Origin: Burkholderiales bacterium
Lineage (GTDB): Bacteria; Pseudomonadota; Gammaproteobacteria; Burkholderiales; SG8-39
Length of the DNA stretch: 58,057 nucleotides
Reading direction: 5' to 3'
Assembly: GCA_014860445.1 (NCBI GenBank)
Contig: JACZJT010000047.1
Location: 1-58,057 of the forward strand
Positions 26,810 to 37,446 of the stretch are shown one piece after another; positions within the stretch are counted from its first letter, which is position 1; every line of letters starts with the position of its first letter. A program made the translations under genes and the position numbers. The notes below the pieces were generated by a model that did no database searches, was not told where the DNA came from, and was given only the letters and a program-made list of their open reading frames with translations.

Positions 26810-27928
26810 ATGGCCGCGCTGCTCAAATCGGCACACCGGCTTGTCGTCAAGGTCGGCAGTTCGCTGGTTACCAATCAGGGCCAGGGTCTGAATCTGGCGT
26901 CGATTGCGCGCTGGGCGACACAGATTGCGCAGTTGCGTGCGGACGCGAGGGAAGTGGTGCTCGTTTCCAGCGGCGCAATCGCCGAGGGCATGCAGCGGCT
27001 CGGATGGACGCGGCGCCCCCAGGCAATGCACGAACTGCAAGCCGCGGCGGCAGTGGGCCAGATGGGACTGGTGCAAGCGTACGAGTCCTCTTTCCGCGAA
27101 CACGGCCTGAAAACCGCACAGGTGTTGCTGACCCACGCCGACTTGGCCGACCGTCAGCGTTATCTAAATGCGCGTTCGACCCTGCGCACCCTGCTCGCAC
27201 TGGGCGTCATTCCGATCATCAACGAGAACGATACCGTGGTCACCGATGAAATCAAGTTCGGGGACAACGATACGCTCGCGGCGCTGGTCACCAATCTGAT
27301 CGAAGCCGATTGCCTGGTCATTCTCACCGATCAGGATGGGTTACATACGCGTGATCCTCGGGAGCACCCCTTGGCCGAGCTCGTGCGCGAAGCCAAGGCC
27401 GGCGCCGTGGAGCTGGAGCGCATGTGCGGCAAGGCCGGCAGCCACGTCGCCAAAGGCGGAATGTTGACCAAGATTCTTGCAGCCAAGCGCGCCGCACGAT
27501 CCGGCGCGCATACGGTAATCGCTTCCGGTTTGGAGCCGGACGTGCTGTTTCGCTTGGCGCAGGGCGAGGCCATCGGCACCCACCTGATTGCCGAAACCAT
27601 GCCGATCGCAGCACGCAAGCAATGGCTAGCGGACCACTTGCAGGTCAACGGCCGGCTCGTGCTCGACGCCGGTGCCGTGCGCGCGCTCGCGAATGAGGGA
27701 AAAAGCCTGCTGCCAATCGGTGTAAAAGGTGTCGAAGGTACGTTCGAACGGGGCGCGGTCGTCGCCTGCCTCTCGCCGGAAGGCACGGAACTCGCGCGCG
27801 GGCTGGTGAACTACGGCGCACACGACGCCCGCCGCATCGCAGGCAAGACCAGCAGCGAGATCAAATCCATTCTCGGTTATGTGGACGAGCCCGAGCTGAT
27901 ACATCGGGACAATCTCGTCCTGCTCTAG
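26810..27928 (+). CDS. proB: Glutamate 5-kinase
   Basis: A 372-residue enzyme that phosphorylates glutamate in the first step of proline synthesis. The amino-acid kinase domain occupies residues 1 to about 255 ([58 protein letters not shown]). A PUA domain follows (about 275-360, [25 protein letters not shown]). It sits after obgE, its usual place in betaproteobacteria; proA is not adjacent. The last codons and the stop lie inside a perfect inverted repeat. Confidence 0.97.
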   Translation: MAALLKSAHRLVVKVGSSLVTNQGQGLNLASIARWATQIAQLRADAREVVLVSSGAIAEGMQRLGWTRRPQAMHELQAAAAVGQMGLVQAYESSFREHGLKTAQVLLTHADLADRQRYLNARSTLRTLLALGVIPIINENDTVVTDEIKFGDNDTLAALVTNLIEADCLVILTDQDGLHTRDPREHPLAELVREAKAGAVELERMCGKAGSHVAKGGMLTKILAAKRAARSGAHTVIASGLEPDVLFRLAQGEAIGTHLIAETMPIAARKQWLADHLQVNGRLVLDAGAVRALANEGKSLLPIGVKGVEGTFERGAVVACLSPEGTELARGLVNYGAHDARRIAGKTSSEIKSILGYVDEPELIHRDNLVLL

Positions 27929-27998
27929 CAGGACGAGATTGCGGCGTAGGCTAACTTTCGCGAAGCGAAAGTTAAGCTGCGTAGCAGCGACCGTAGCC
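27911..27998. repeat. Cluster of palindromes at the end of proB
   Basis: First, AATCTCGTCCTGCT and its exact complement (27911-27940, two bases between) cover the proB stop. Then TAACTTTCGC-GAA-GCGAAAGTTA (27952-27974) and GCTGC-GTA-GCAGC (27976-27988) sit between GGCTA (27949-27953) and TAGCC (27994-27998). The latter set can fold as a Y-shaped structure. No T-run follows, so these are not ordinary terminators. Confidence 0.6.
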
Positions 27999-28049
27999 AC
28001 AACCATTCGCGGCTCCCGCAGCAACGGACCGCGCGGAATCTCTCCTGGC

Positions 28050-28571
28050 TTAGTAACCCGGGGTAAATGAACGTGGGTTGCCGCCATTCCTGAGCGAACG
28101 CACCGCCTCGTCATTGTCCGCGATGAAGCCGGTCAAAGGACAGAAGAAATCGCTATAGAGCACCACCCGCTGCGCGTTGCGCGGGTCAAGGCGGAGCGGT
28201 TTCCAATTCGAATTTTGCACCTCGGTCCAGGTTTTGTCGGACTGGCCAACCGCGTAGATGCGGAACTCGTGCTCGCCGCAGCGCAATCCCTCGTAGCTGA
28301 CGTTGAGCGCACCGTCGGCGCTTTTCGCGATCAGGCTGTACCGCACCACGTTGTCGGCGACGATGCTGATCGACTTTTCGTCGACGAAAAAGCTGAAAGG
28401 CGTGGTTGCGCTAACTTCGAACGGAAGATAATTCTCCGGCTTGGGGAATTCGGGCAGGAGCGCTTTCGATTCGGCGGCGCGATCGCGCTTGCCGCCGTTC
28501 TCTCCGAATCCAAAAATCTGCGCACCGGCTGCCAGGGGGAAAATCAACAACAGCGCCAGCCACGCGCGCAT
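28050..28571 (-). CDS. CNP1-like family exported protein
   Basis: A 173-residue protein with a signal peptide (MRAWLALLLIFPLAAGAQ, cleavage near residue 17). The body (LPFEVSATTPFSFFVDEKSISI, GALNVSYEGLRCGEHEFRIYAVG, RVVLYSDFFCPLTGFIADNDEAV) matches the cryptic neisserial protein 1 family. It has two cysteines, possibly a disulfide. Function is unknown; it is likely periplasmic. In betaproteobacteria it commonly lies near proB and rppH, as here. It begins three bases after the DUF3501 gene, which suggests cotranscription. Confidence 0.82.
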   Translation of the reverse strand: MRAWLALLLIFPLAAGAQIFGFGENGGKRDRAAESKALLPEFPKPENYLPFEVSATTPFSFFVDEKSISIVADNVVRYSLIAKSADGALNVSYEGLRCGEHEFRIYAVGQSDKTWTEVQNSNWKPLRLDPRNAQRVVLYSDFFCPLTGFIADNDEAVRSLRNGGNPRSFTPGY

Positions 28572-28574
28572 GCT

Positions 28575-29165
28575 TCAGTCCAGGTCTTGCATAAGGGAGG
28601 CGCGCACGCTGTCGGCCACCGCGCCGATCTCCGCCTGATAGTTTCGGTGATCCACGCCCAGCGACAAGGCGACGCCATACTTGAGCGCCTTGACCATCTC
28701 GTCGTTCAACTCAAAGCGCAGGAAGTGCACGGCCGAAGTCTTTTCCGCATTCTCGCGTTCGAGGTCTTCGTCGGCAATCGCATACACGCGCGGGCAACCT
28801 TCCACCTGAATCCAGACGCGGTCTTCGATTCCCTTCAATTTCGACAATGCGACTGCGCGCTCCGCGACGTCCGGATATTCGATCATCATGGTCGCCTTGA
28901 AATTTCGACCGTCCGGCAGTAGCGGATTATAGGCATCGAGTTCGTCCTGTATGCCGGATTCCTCGAACGTGCGTTCGATGCGCAACATTTCCTGTATCTG
29001 GTAGCGCAAGGTCAGCTCGTCTTCGAAGATCAGCGTAAGGTGCGCGCCCAGATGAACCGTTCGAGCTCTCTTGTGCGCCATCACCCTGGCGCGAAATTCC
29101 TGGCGCTGCCGCGCGTAAGCTTCCAGGCTGAGCAGACTGTCTCTGGCGATCGTATGTATTGTCAT
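28575..29165 (-). CDS. DUF3501 family protein
   Basis: A 196-residue soluble protein (MTIHTIARDSLLSLEAYARQ...), with RARTVHLGAHLTLIFEDELTLRYQIQEMLRIERTFE and DEMVKALKYGVALSLGVDH typical of DUF3501. No signal peptide or membrane segment, no cysteine pairs. Function unknown. The family co-occurs with the iron-sulfur oxidoreductase and rubrerythrin genes that precede it here, suggesting one pathway. The start is uncertain: ATG at 29180 adds five residues, and neither has a good ribosome site. It lies 19 bases after the iron-sulfur gene. Confidence 0.82.
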   Translation of the reverse strand: MTIHTIARDSLLSLEAYARQRQEFRARVMAHKRARTVHLGAHLTLIFEDELTLRYQIQEMLRIERTFEESGIQDELDAYNPLLPDGRNFKATMMIEYPDVAERAVALSKLKGIEDRVWIQVEGCPRVYAIADEDLERENAEKTSAVHFLRFELNDEMVKALKYGVALSLGVDHRNYQAEIGAVADSVRASLMQDLD

Positions 29166-29184
29166 TTGGATTGCACCCATGGTC

Positions 29185-30513
29185 CTATAGTCCGTATGCA
29201 ATGCGCATCAGGGTCAGCGGATGTTCCCTTTGCGCTCGGGTATCGCCCATCCCCTGTTGAATGTGACGCGCCGCGATGGCACAGTCCGAGCTGATGTAAT
29301 CCGGATCGCCAGCGGCCATGGCCTTGAAAACCGGTCGGCCAATTTTCATCGAGTTGGCGTAATACTCGGACTTCACGCCCCAGGTGCCATCGTGCCCCGA
29401 GCAGCGTTCGACCGTGGTTACCGTGGTCTGCGGGATCAGCTGCAGCGCCTCGCGCGTCTTCTGCCCCATGTTCTGCACCCGAGAATGACAGGGAATATGG
29501 TAAGAGACCTTGCCCAGCGCTTGCTTGAAATCAATCTTGAGCAGGCCGTCCTTGTGGCGCAAGACCAGATATTCGAACGGATCGAACATCGCCTCTGATA
29601 CCACTTTTACTTCGCCGTCTTCCGGGAAAAGGAGCGGTAGCTCCGACTTGAACATCAACGTACAGGACGGTACCGCGGTGAGAATGGCATAGCCCTCGCG
29701 CGCGAGCCGGGCCAGCGGTGCGATATTCGCCTGCTTTAGGCGCTCAACGCTTTCCAGATCACCCAGTTCCAGCTTGGGCATGCCGCAGCAAGCTTCCTTT
29801 TCCACGATCACGTAGGGGATTTCATTGTGATCGAGCAGCTTGATGAGGTCGTAGCCGATGCCGGGCTCGTTGTAATTCACGTAACAGGTCGCAAAAATGG
29901 CAACTTTGCCGGGCGTACGCTCGCTGTTTTTCACCGCGTGCGTCGGACTCCTGGGTGCATTGCTGCGAAAACGCGAGGGACTGTATGGCGGAAGCTTGCG
30001 CTCCTGATGCACGCCGATGACTTTCTGCATCAGCGCCCGCGCCGCACCGTTTCCGTTGACCGCGTTCACCGTCTGCGCCACCACCGGGATTGCGGCCAGT
30101 TTTCCAATCGCATCGGTGGAAGAAAGCAGCCGGTCACGGAACCGTACTTCGCCCTTCTTGAACTTGACCGCCTTTGCGCGCAGCATCAAGTGTGGAAAAT
30201 CCACGTTCCATTGGTGCGGCGGCACATAAGGACACTTGGTCATATAGCACAGGTCGCACAGGTAGCACTGGTCGACCACTTTCCCGAAATCGCTCTTGTC
30301 CACCCCGTCTACCTCGCCGGTCGTACTCTCGTCTACAAGGTCGAACAGGGTAGGAAAGGCGGTGCACAAGCTGACACAGCGACGGCATCCATGGCAGATG
30401 TCGTAGACACGGTGAAGCTCGGCATTCAGTTTGTCCTCGTCGTAGAAATCCGGTGATTTCCAGTCAATAGGATGCCGGGTGGGCGCTTCGAGACTCCCTT
30501 CGCGCATGCTCAT
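29185..30513 (-). CDS. GlpC/HdrD-like iron-sulfur (CCG domain) oxidoreductase subunit
   Basis: A 442-residue protein. Two 4Fe-4S ferredoxin motifs lie at the N-terminus: C40-C43-C46-C50 (CHGCRRCVSLC) and C83-C86-C89-C94 (CYLCDLCYMTKC). Two CCG-type cysteine-rich domains follow (CYVNYN...EACCGMPKLELG...PSCTLMF, and CHSRVQNMG...ERCSGHDG...SDCA). In the second, CSG replaces CCG. This layout is that of GlpC and heterodisulfide reductase D, which move electrons between a flavoprotein and quinone or disulfide. No flavoprotein subunit is adjacent. It stands between rubrerythrin and DUF3501 genes; electron donor and acceptor are unknown. Confidence 0.88.
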   Translation of the reverse strand: MSMREGSLEAPTRHPIDWKSPDFYDEDKLNAELHRVYDICHGCRRCVSLCTAFPTLFDLVDESTTGEVDGVDKSDFGKVVDQCYLCDLCYMTKCPYVPPHQWNVDFPHLMLRAKAVKFKKGEVRFRDRLLSSTDAIGKLAAIPVVAQTVNAVNGNGAARALMQKVIGVHQERKLPPYSPSRFRSNAPRSPTHAVKNSERTPGKVAIFATCYVNYNEPGIGYDLIKLLDHNEIPYVIVEKEACCGMPKLELGDLESVERLKQANIAPLARLAREGYAILTAVPSCTLMFKSELPLLFPEDGEVKVVSEAMFDPFEYLVLRHKDGLLKIDFKQALGKVSYHIPCHSRVQNMGQKTREALQLIPQTTVTTVERCSGHDGTWGVKSEYYANSMKIGRPVFKAMAAGDPDYISSDCAIAARHIQQGMGDTRAQREHPLTLMRIAYGL

Positions 30514-30615
30514 ATTATTGTTTGGTGCAGAATGGGAAAGGTAAGGCTTGGGTGTAACTCGTTCTGGCTAAGGGAGAGGACGAAAACCGTTCCTGTCCCT
30601 TAGCCTGTCACGCAC

Positions 30616-31035
30616 TCAATCAGCCAGCACGTCCAGGGCTTTCTGGAAGCGGTTGGCGTGCGAGCGTTCGGCTTTTGCCAGCGTTTGGAACCAGTCGGCA
30701 ATTTCTTCAAACCCTTCGTCGCGCGCACTCTTGGCCATGCCGGGATACATGTCCGTGTATTCGTGCGTTTCGCCGGCAACGGCGGCTGTCAGATTTTGGC
30801 GGCTCGAACCGATCGGCAGGCCGGTTGCCGGATCGCCTACCTGCTCTAGATATTCCAGGTGGCCGTGAGCGTGGCCGGTTTCGCCTTCGGCGGTAGAGCG
30901 AAACAGCGCAGCCACGTCGTTCTGGCCTTCGATGTCAGCCTTGTTTGCGAAATACAGATAGCGGCGATTTGCTTGCGATTCTCCCGCAAATGCGGCTTTC
31001 AGGTTCTCTTCAGTCTTTGAGCCTTTGAGTTTCAT
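30616..31035 (-). CDS. Rubrerythrin-type diiron protein without rubredoxin domain
   Basis: A 139-residue ferritin-like four-helix protein. Likely diiron ligands are Glu19, Glu52, His55, Glu89, Glu92, Glu123 and His126, matching the rubrerythrin pattern. The C-terminal rubredoxin domain of classical rubrerythrins is missing, so it needs an external electron donor; the iron-sulfur protein encoded next is a plausible one. Expected activity is reduction of hydrogen peroxide in the cytoplasm. AGGAG lies six bases before the ATG. An AT-rich upstream region carries an imperfect palindrome. Confidence 0.93.
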   Translation of the reverse strand: MKLKGSKTEENLKAAFAGESQANRRYLYFANKADIEGQNDVAALFRSTAEGETGHAHGHLEYLEQVGDPATGLPIGSSRQNLTAAVAGETHEYTDMYPGMAKSARDEGFEEIADWFQTLAKAERSHANRFQKALDVLAD

Positions 31036-31103
31036 GGTCGCTCCTATTTTTGAGTTGTTAATGACGCAATTATTCGTTACAAATCATACATAAAACACTA
31101 TTT

Positions 31104-31123
31104 ATAGACTTACTCTAATCTAT
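31104..31123. promoter_or_regulatory. Imperfect palindrome upstream of rubrerythrin
   Basis: ATAGACTTACTCTAATCTAT, with ATAGA/TCTAT arms and partial matching inside. It lies 69 bases before the rubrerythrin start in an AT-rich stretch and could be an operator. It does not fit the OxyR spacing or a PerR box. Confidence 0.3.
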
Positions 31124-31184
31124 GACTAAATATATCCCGTTAGCGCCTAGCTGTCAATCCTGCCGCTTTTTCCCTCTATCTTTT

Positions 31185-31778
31185 TCAGTGCCCGAGGGCC
31201 GCGCCTATTTCCGCAAAAGTCTGGGCGACCTCGGTCGTTTGGATCGCCACACCGAGCTGGCGCGCGATCTGCGACGCCGAAAATATTCCGCGCACCGCCT
31301 GCACATTATCGTCTGCGCTCATGTCGGTGACCAGCGCGTGCTGGCGTCCTGAATGCTTGAGCGTCGCCACAACGTGCCCCACCTCGGCCTGGATGAGATC
31401 GGCGTAGGACAACGCTTCCAGCTGTTCGCACGGCGTCATGATGTCGCGCACATAAATCTCCTGGCGCTTGATGCCGCGCTCAAGCGCGAACTGCACCGGT
31501 TTCTCCCCCAGTATGTCGTTCGACGTAATCAGTCCCAGCACCTGCCTGTCGTCGTCGGTCACCAGCAGCAAACGCACGCCGCGCCGGATCATGAAACGGT
31601 TGGCTGCATCCAGTGGGGCTTCCAGATCGATGGTAGCCGCCGGGATCTGCCTCAAATCGGTCATGACGTCCAAGGCTGGCGAATCGATGCCCACACCCTC
31701 CCTGTCGCCACCGGGCTGGTGATAACGCGTACCGGTTTGCAGGCGATGCGCACTCAGGGGATGGTATTCGCGCTTCAT
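31185..31778 (-). CDS. CBS-domain pair protein
   Basis: A 197-residue protein made of two CBS domains, about 35-100 (DVMTDLRQIPAATIDLEAPLDAANRFMIRRGVRLLLVTD) and 110-190 (VRDIMTPCEQLEALSYADL...ALVTDMS). No enzyme or transporter domain is fused. Such pairs usually bind adenine nucleotides and regulate a partner, which is not identifiable here. It lies 46 bases downstream of rppH on the same strand; function unknown. Confidence 0.85.
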   Translation of the reverse strand: MKREYHPLSAHRLQTGTRYHQPGGDREGVGIDSPALDVMTDLRQIPAATIDLEAPLDAANRFMIRRGVRLLLVTDDDRQVLGLITSNDILGEKPVQFALERGIKRQEIYVRDIMTPCEQLEALSYADLIQAEVGHVVATLKHSGRQHALVTDMSADDNVQAVRGIFSASQIARQLGVAIQTTEVAQTFAEIGAALGH

Positions 31779-31824
31779 TGCATGTTCCTCGAATCGGCAG
31801 CGCCCTGCTGCGAAATCGACCCGC

Positions 31825-32343
31825 TCATCGCACCGAGCGCAGTGCGGGGTCGTGCTTCCTGTGGATTGAGTCGCGATTGAGATAGCGTGCCAACTCGTTT
31901 AGCGCCTGGGCATAGACCTCGCGCTTGAACTCGATGACGGTATCCAGCGGAATCCAGTACTCATGCCAGCGCCATGCGTCGAACTCCGGATGTTCGCTTG
32001 CACGCAAGGATACATCGCTGTCGCGCGCGACGAGGCGCAACAGAAACCAGATCTGTTTCTGGCCTCTGTAGCTGCCGCGCCACTCACGCCTGACCCACTG
32101 CGCCGGCACTTCGTAACGCAGCCAGTTTCTGGTGCGGCCAAGGATCTTGACATGGTGGGCCTTGAGCCCTACCTCTTCCTCAAGTTCCCGGAACATGGCC
32201 TGTTCCGGGGTTTCACCGTGCTTGATTCCGCCTTGCGGAAACTGCCAGGAATGCTCCTTGATTCGTTTTCCCCAGAATACCTCGTTCCTTGCGTTACAGA
32301 GAACAATGCCGACGTTCGGGCGATAGCCGTCACGGTCGAGCAT
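31825..32343 (-). CDS. rppH: RNA pyrophosphohydrolase
   Basis: A 172-residue Nudix enzyme that removes pyrophosphate from mRNA 5' ends and so triggers decay. The Nudix box [23 protein letters not shown] is complete. [17 protein letters not shown] and HSWQFPQGG are characteristic of RppH. The C-terminal helix has RLARYLNRD-like character. GAGGTG lies six bases before the ATG. Divergent from proS, a common betaproteobacterial arrangement. Confidence 0.95.
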   Translation of the reverse strand: MLDRDGYRPNVGIVLCNARNEVFWGKRIKEHSWQFPQGGIKHGETPEQAMFRELEEEVGLKAHHVKILGRTRNWLRYEVPAQWVRREWRGSYRGQKQIWFLLRLVARDSDVSLRASEHPEFDAWRWHEYWIPLDTVIEFKREVYAQALNELARYLNRDSIHRKHDPALRSVR

Positions 32344-32475
32344 GATATATTCACCTCAAGCTGGTATTTGGATCATTCTTCCACATTTTTGTGTGCAATG
32401 AAAGCAGCTTGTCGCAAGGCCTTGGGCGCTGCGATCTTCGAGTAAAATATCACCGCCAAATCCACCGGATTTCTT

Positions 32476-34191
32476 ATGCGCGTTTCGCAGTTTTTTCTCT
32501 CCACCCTTAGGGAAGCCCCCGCCGACGCGGAAATCGTAAGCCACAAGCTGATGCTTCGCGCCGGCATCATCCGGCGGCTAGCAGGCGGGATTTACACCTG
32601 GATGCCGCTGGGCCTGCGCGTCGTGCGCAAGGTTGAGGCCATCGTTCGCGAGGAAATGAACCGCGCCGGCGCGGTCGAACTGTCGATGCCGGTGGTGCAA
32701 CCCGCGGAGCTGTGGCAGGAATCCGGCCGCTGGGAAAAATATGGCGCGGAACTGTTGCGCTTCAAGGACCGGCATCAGCGCGACTTCCTGATTCAGCCTA
32801 CCTCGGAGGAGGTCATCACCGATCTTGCGCGCAACGAGCTCAGAAGCTATCGGCAGCTGCCTGTGCATTTCTATCAGATCCAGACCAAGTTCCGCGACGA
32901 GCGCCGGCCGCGCTTCGGCATTATGCGCGGCCGCGAATTCACGATGAAAGACGGCTATTCATTTCACGCCGACTACGCCGACCTGCAGCGCGAATACACG
33001 AATATGTACGACACCTACACACGCATTTTTACCCGGCTCGGACTCAAGTTCCGTGCGGTCGCAGCCGACACAGGCGCGATCGGGGGTACGGGCTCGCACG
33101 AATTTCACGTGCTGGCCGATTCGGGCGAAGACGCTATTGCCTATTGCCCGGACTCGGACTACGCCGCCAATATCGAGCTTGCCGAAGCACTGCCGCCGCC
33201 AACGACGCGCCCTGCGCCAGTCGCGAGCCTGAGCAAAGTCCCGACCCCCGGAACGACGCGCTGCGAGGATGTCGCAGCGCTGCTGGGTGCGCCGCTCGAA
33301 CAGACGGTCAAGGCGATCGCCGTGATGCACGAGAACGAGTTCGTATTGCTGCTGCTGCGCGGGGACCACAGTCTGAACGAAATCAAAACCCAAAAGCTGC
33401 CGGGAATGGATCCTTTCCGTTTCGCCACTGACGCAGAAATCGAGCAACATCTCCAGTGCAAGCCGGGCTATATCGGACCGGTCGGCTCGGACGCCGGGAT
33501 CAGGCTTATTGCGGACCGAGCCGTCGCGGTCATGGCAGATTTCATCTGCGGCGCAAATGAGGAAGGCCATCACCTCACCGGCGTAAACTTCGGCCGCGAC
33601 TTGCGCGAACCGGCGCTCGTCGCCGATATCCGCAATGTAGCGCCGGGCGACCCGAGTCCGGACGGGGCGGGCGTCCTCGACATCTGCCGCGGAATCGAAG
33701 TCGGTCATATCTTTCAATTGCGCACCAAATACTCCGAGGCGATGAAAGCCCTGTTTCTGGACGAATCCGGCAAGTCGCGCGCGTTCGAAATGGGTTGCTA
33801 CGGCATCGGCGTCACGCGCATAGTCGGTGCCGCCATCGAACAGAACCATGACGCACGCGGCATCGTATTCCCGCAGCCGATCGCGCCGTTTCAACTGGCG
33901 CTGGTACCGATCGGGTACCGCAAGAGCGCACAGGTCAGAGAAGCCTGCGACCGGATATACGCCGAACTGGCCGCGGCAGGCGTCGAAGTGCTGCTCGATG
34001 ACCGCGACGAGCGCCCTGGCGTGATGTTCGCAGACATGGAACTTGTCGGCATTCCGCATCGCATCGTGGTGGGCGAACGCGGGTTGAAGGAAGGCAAACT
34101 CGAATACCAGGGACGATGCGACCAGAGCGCGACCGCGGTCGCCGCCGGGGAACTGCTCGCCTTCATCCAAGAGAGGTTATGCGCGAACTAG
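32476..34191 (+). CDS. proS: Prolyl-tRNA synthetase (bacterial type with editing domain)
   Basis: A 571-residue class II synthetase. Motif 1 lies near [16 protein letters not shown], motif 2 in [17 protein letters not shown], and motif 3 in [15 protein letters not shown]. The inserted editing domain (INS), which clears Ala-tRNA-Pro, is at about 220-390 ([33 protein letters not shown]). The anticodon-binding domain follows from about 470. It starts an operon whose next gene overlaps its stop by 13 bases. Confidence 0.98.
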   Translation: MRVSQFFLSTLREAPADAEIVSHKLMLRAGIIRRLAGGIYTWMPLGLRVVRKVEAIVREEMNRAGAVELSMPVVQPAELWQESGRWEKYGAELLRFKDRHQRDFLIQPTSEEVITDLARNELRSYRQLPVHFYQIQTKFRDERRPRFGIMRGREFTMKDGYSFHADYADLQREYTNMYDTYTRIFTRLGLKFRAVAADTGAIGGTGSHEFHVLADSGEDAIAYCPDSDYAANIELAEALPPPTTRPAPVASLSKVPTPGTTRCEDVAALLGAPLEQTVKAIAVMHENEFVLLLLRGDHSLNEIKTQKLPGMDPFRFATDAEIEQHLQCKPGYIGPVGSDAGIRLIADRAVAVMADFICGANEEGHHLTGVNFGRDLREPALVADIRNVAPGDPSPDGAGVLDICRGIEVGHIFQLRTKYSEAMKALFLDESGKSRAFEMGCYGIGVTRIVGAAIEQNHDARGIVFPQPIAPFQLALVPIGYRKSAQVREACDRIYAELAAAGVEVLLDDRDERPGVMFADMELVGIPHRIVVGERGLKEGKLEYQGRCDQSATAVAAGELLAFIQERLCAN

Positions 34192-34784
34192 CCCGCTGGA
34201 CACTGTGCCTTGCCTTGATCTGGGCACATGACGCAGCCTTGGCCGGAGCGCAACGCTACGAACCGCTCGCGGCGAGCGTGCAGGCTGCGCTGTCCAGGGC
34301 GGTAAGCGACAAGGCACCGGATGCCTCGGCGTTCAAGTCCAAGCTGGACGAAGTCAACTGGCTCAGCGCAATGTCGCGGCGGCTGGAAAATCGCATACGA
34401 GACCACGGCAGCCGTATCGCATTTTTGAAATCGGTGCACTACGAAGCCAGCCGCGCAGGTCTCGACCCGCAGCTGGTGCTGGGGCTGATTCAAGTCGAAA
34501 GCGGGTTCAAGAAATACGCCGTGTCCCGGTCCGGCGCGCGAGGGTATATGCAGGTCATGCCATTCTGGACAAAACTCATCGGCGGGAAAGACGACAACCT
34601 GTTTGATATGCGCAAGAACATCCGCTATGGCTGTACCATCCTGCGCCACTATCTGGATATCGAGAATGGCGATCTTTTCCGGGCACTCGGGCGCTACAAC
34701 GGCAGCCTGGGCAAGCCGCAGTATCCGCGTGCGGTGGAAGCGGCGTGGAAGAACCGGTGGCGCTACGAAGGCAAACTTTCCTGA
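34179..34784 (+). CDS. Secreted lytic transglycosylase (SLT domain)
   Basis: A 201-residue protein with a signal peptide ([23 protein letters not shown], cleavage near 21-23). The SLT domain lies at about 95-190: [32 protein letters not shown] with catalytic Glu, then [12 protein letters not shown] and GRYNGSLG. It cleaves peptidoglycan in the periplasm. GAGAGG precedes the ATG, which lies inside the end of proS. It is a second, distinct transglycosylase from the one at 6465-7148. The proS-transglycosylase pairing is common in betaproteobacteria. Confidence 0.92.
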   Translation: MRELARWTLCLALIWAHDAALAGAQRYEPLAASVQAALSRAVSDKAPDASAFKSKLDEVNWLSAMSRRLENRIRDHGSRIAFLKSVHYEASRAGLDPQLVLGLIQVESGFKKYAVSRSGARGYMQVMPFWTKLIGGKDDNLFDMRKNIRYGCTILRHYLDIENGDLFRALGRYNGSLGKPQYPRAVEAAWKNRWRYEGKLS

Positions 34785-35456
<672 letters not shown>

Positions 35457-35457
35457 A

Positions 35458-35811
35458 TTGCAGAAAGCCCTTTATCTCGGCGCCTGCATCAGTTTGCTGG
35501 TTCTGATTTTCCTTTGTCTGGCATGGGAGTTGTGGCTCGCACCGCTGCGGCCTGGCGGCTCCTGGCTTGCGCTCAAGGTACTGCCCCTGCTCCTGCCCTT
35601 GATGGGCGTGCTGCACGGCAGGCGTTATACCTATCAGTGGGCGTCGATGCTGATCCTCGCGTACTTTGCCGAGGGCGCGATGCGCGCCTTTGCCGAATCC
35701 GGCGCAAGCGCAACGCTTGCTCTGGCCGAGGCGCTGCTTTCCCTCGCTTTCTTCGTCAGCGCCGCCTTCTACGCGCGTCTGACGCGCCGATCGCAGCCGC
35801 GCACTGCCTGA
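35458..35811 (+). CDS. DUF2069 family membrane protein
   Basis: A 117-residue integral membrane protein with about four hydrophobic segments (residues 5-24, 37-52, 60-75, 87-107). LPLLLPLMGVLHGRRYTYQWASMLILAYFAEGAMRA is typical of DUF2069. The start codon is TTG, one base after the wrbA stop, which implies coupling to wrbA. The family is often beside wrbA; function unknown. Convergent with leuA, with only two bases between stops and no terminator seen. Confidence 0.85.
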   Translation: MQKALYLGACISLLVLIFLCLAWELWLAPLRPGGSWLALKVLPLLLPLMGVLHGRRYTYQWASMLILAYFAEGAMRAFAESGASATLALAEALLSLAFFVSAAFYARLTRRSQPRTA

Positions 35812-35813
35812 TT

Positions 35814-37349
35814 CTATAGCTGCGGGTTGATGCGCTCGACCTTGCTGTGCAGCTTGTTTAGCGCGGAGAGATAGGCCATGGCCGACGCCACGACAATATC
35901 GGTATCCGCGCCCACGCCGTTGACGATGCGCCCGGCCCTTTGCAGCCTGACAGTCACCTCGCCCTGAGACTCGGTGCCCTGCGTGACGGCATTGACCGAG
36001 TACAGCATCAGCTCAGAACCGCTTTTTGCAACGCTCTCGATCGCCTTGAAGATGGCGTCCACCGGTCCATCGCCCTGGGACTCCGCCCTGCGCTCGACGT
36101 CGCCCTCTACCAGCACGATGTTCGCGTGCGGGCGCTCACCCGTGCCGCTCGCCTGGTTCATGTCGATCAGTTTCCAGTGTTCGCTCTGCGTCGCAACCGC
36201 CTCGCCCGACAGCAAGGCGTGAATATCCTCGTCGAATATTTCGTGTTTTTTGTCGGCCAGATCCTTGAAGCGAACGAAGGCAGCGTTGATCGCCTGGTCC
36301 GATTCGAGCCCGATCCCCAATTCCTTCAATCGCGCCTTGAACGCGGTACGGCCAGAATGCTTGCCCAGCACCAGCTTGTTCGCGTTCCAGCCCACGTCTT
36401 CGGCGCGCATGATTTCGTAGGTTTCGCGGCTTTTGAGCACGCCGTCCTGGTGAATGCCGGCTTCGTGCGCAAACGCATTGGCGCCGACAATGGCCTTGTT
36501 GGGTTGTACCGGAAACCCGGTGATGCTGGATACCAGCTTGGACGCCGGCACGATCTGGGTCGCATCGATACGCGTATCGCAGGAGAAGAAGTCGCGGCGC
36601 GTGCGCACCGCCATGACGACCTCCTCTAGCGAGCTGTTGCCTGCGCGCTCGCCCAGCCCGTTGATGGTGCACTCCACCTGACGCGCCCCGTTCATCACCG
36701 CGGCGAGCGAATTCGCGACCGCGAGGCCGAGATCATTGTGGCAATGCACGGACCAAACCGCCTTGTCCGCGTTGGGAATGCGCTCGCGCAATGTGCGGAT
36801 CAGGCCGCCGAACTGCTCGGGCAGGGTGTAGCCCACCGTGTCCGGGATATTGACCGTCTTCGCGCCTTCCTTGATCACTGCTTCAAGCACACGGCAGAGG
36901 AAATCGACGTCCGAACGCCCCGCATCCTCGGGAGAGAATTCAACGTCGTCGGTGAATCTGCGCGCAAAGCGCACCGCGTTGACCGCGTCGGCCAGCACCT
37001 GATCCGGGGTCATGCGCAACTTCTTTTCCATATGAATCGGCGAAGTTGCGATGAAAGTATGGATGCGCCCCGATTTGGCCGGCTTGATCGCCTCCGCCGC
37101 GCGGCTGATATCCTTGTCGTTGGAACGCGAAAGTCCGCAGACCGTGCTGTCCTTGATAATTTCCGCCACCGCACGTACTGCTTCGAAGTCGCCGTTTGAA
37201 GCGGCAGGAAAGCCCGCCTCGATCACATCCACGCGCATTTTCTCCAGCAGACGGGCGATGCGCAGTTTTTCTTCCTTGGTCATGGAGGCGCCGGGGCTCT
37301 GTTCGCCGTCGCGCATGGTGGTGTCGAAAATGATCAAGTGGTCTTTCAT
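35814..37349 (-). CDS. leuA: 2-isopropylmalate synthase
   Basis: A 511-residue enzyme committing 2-oxoisovalerate and acetyl-CoA to leucine synthesis. The HMGL-like barrel has [12 protein letters not shown] and the metal-site motif [16 protein letters not shown]; the C-terminal regulatory domain (about 390-511), which binds leucine for feedback inhibition, includes [29 protein letters not shown]. The start at 37349 has GGAGG six bases upstream. It is preceded by two hairpins and a leucine-rich leader ORF, so attenuation by leucine is likely. leuB, leuC and leuD are not in the window. Confidence 0.97.
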   Translation of the reverse strand: MKDHLIIFDTTMRDGEQSPGASMTKEEKLRIARLLEKMRVDVIEAGFPAASNGDFEAVRAVAEIIKDSTVCGLSRSNDKDISRAAEAIKPAKSGRIHTFIATSPIHMEKKLRMTPDQVLADAVNAVRFARRFTDDVEFSPEDAGRSDVDFLCRVLEAVIKEGAKTVNIPDTVGYTLPEQFGGLIRTLRERIPNADKAVWSVHCHNDLGLAVANSLAAVMNGARQVECTINGLGERAGNSSLEEVVMAVRTRRDFFSCDTRIDATQIVPASKLVSSITGFPVQPNKAIVGANAFAHEAGIHQDGVLKSRETYEIMRAEDVGWNANKLVLGKHSGRTAFKARLKELGIGLESDQAINAAFVRFKDLADKKHEIFDEDIHALLSGEAVATQSEHWKLIDMNQASGTGERPHANIVLVEGDVERRAESQGDGPVDAIFKAIESVAKSGSELMLYSVNAVTQGTESQGEVTVRLQRAGRIVNGVGADTDIVVASAMAYLSALNKLHSKVERINPQL

Positions 37350-37362
37350 CTTAGCCTCCGGT

Positions 37363-37417
37363 AAAAAATACAATCTTGGATTGCAAAAATCCTGTCCCGC
37401 ACCGGGGATGGTGCAGG
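37363..37417 (-). terminator. Putative leuA attenuator: two tandem hairpins with T-runs
   Basis: Reading the minus strand: hairpin A pairs CCTGCACC with GGTGCGGG (37396-37417, one G-U pair) and is followed six bases on by five T. Hairpin B pairs TGCAATC with GATTGTA around CAA (37369-37385, one G-U pair) and runs straight into six T (37363-37368). Both lie between the leucine-rich leader ORF and the leuA ribosome site. No antiterminator pairing could be established by eye. Confidence 0.55.
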
Positions 37418-37446
37418 GTTCAAACTAACCGAATTGTGGGGTGGGG

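Noticed and set aside
31097-31123. OxyR site upstream of rubrerythrin
   Set aside because: ATAG/CTAT elements occur but their spacing does not follow the four-element OxyR pattern.
32959-34170. 403-codon open frame antisense to proS
   Set aside because: Shadow of a complete prolyl-tRNA synthetase gene.
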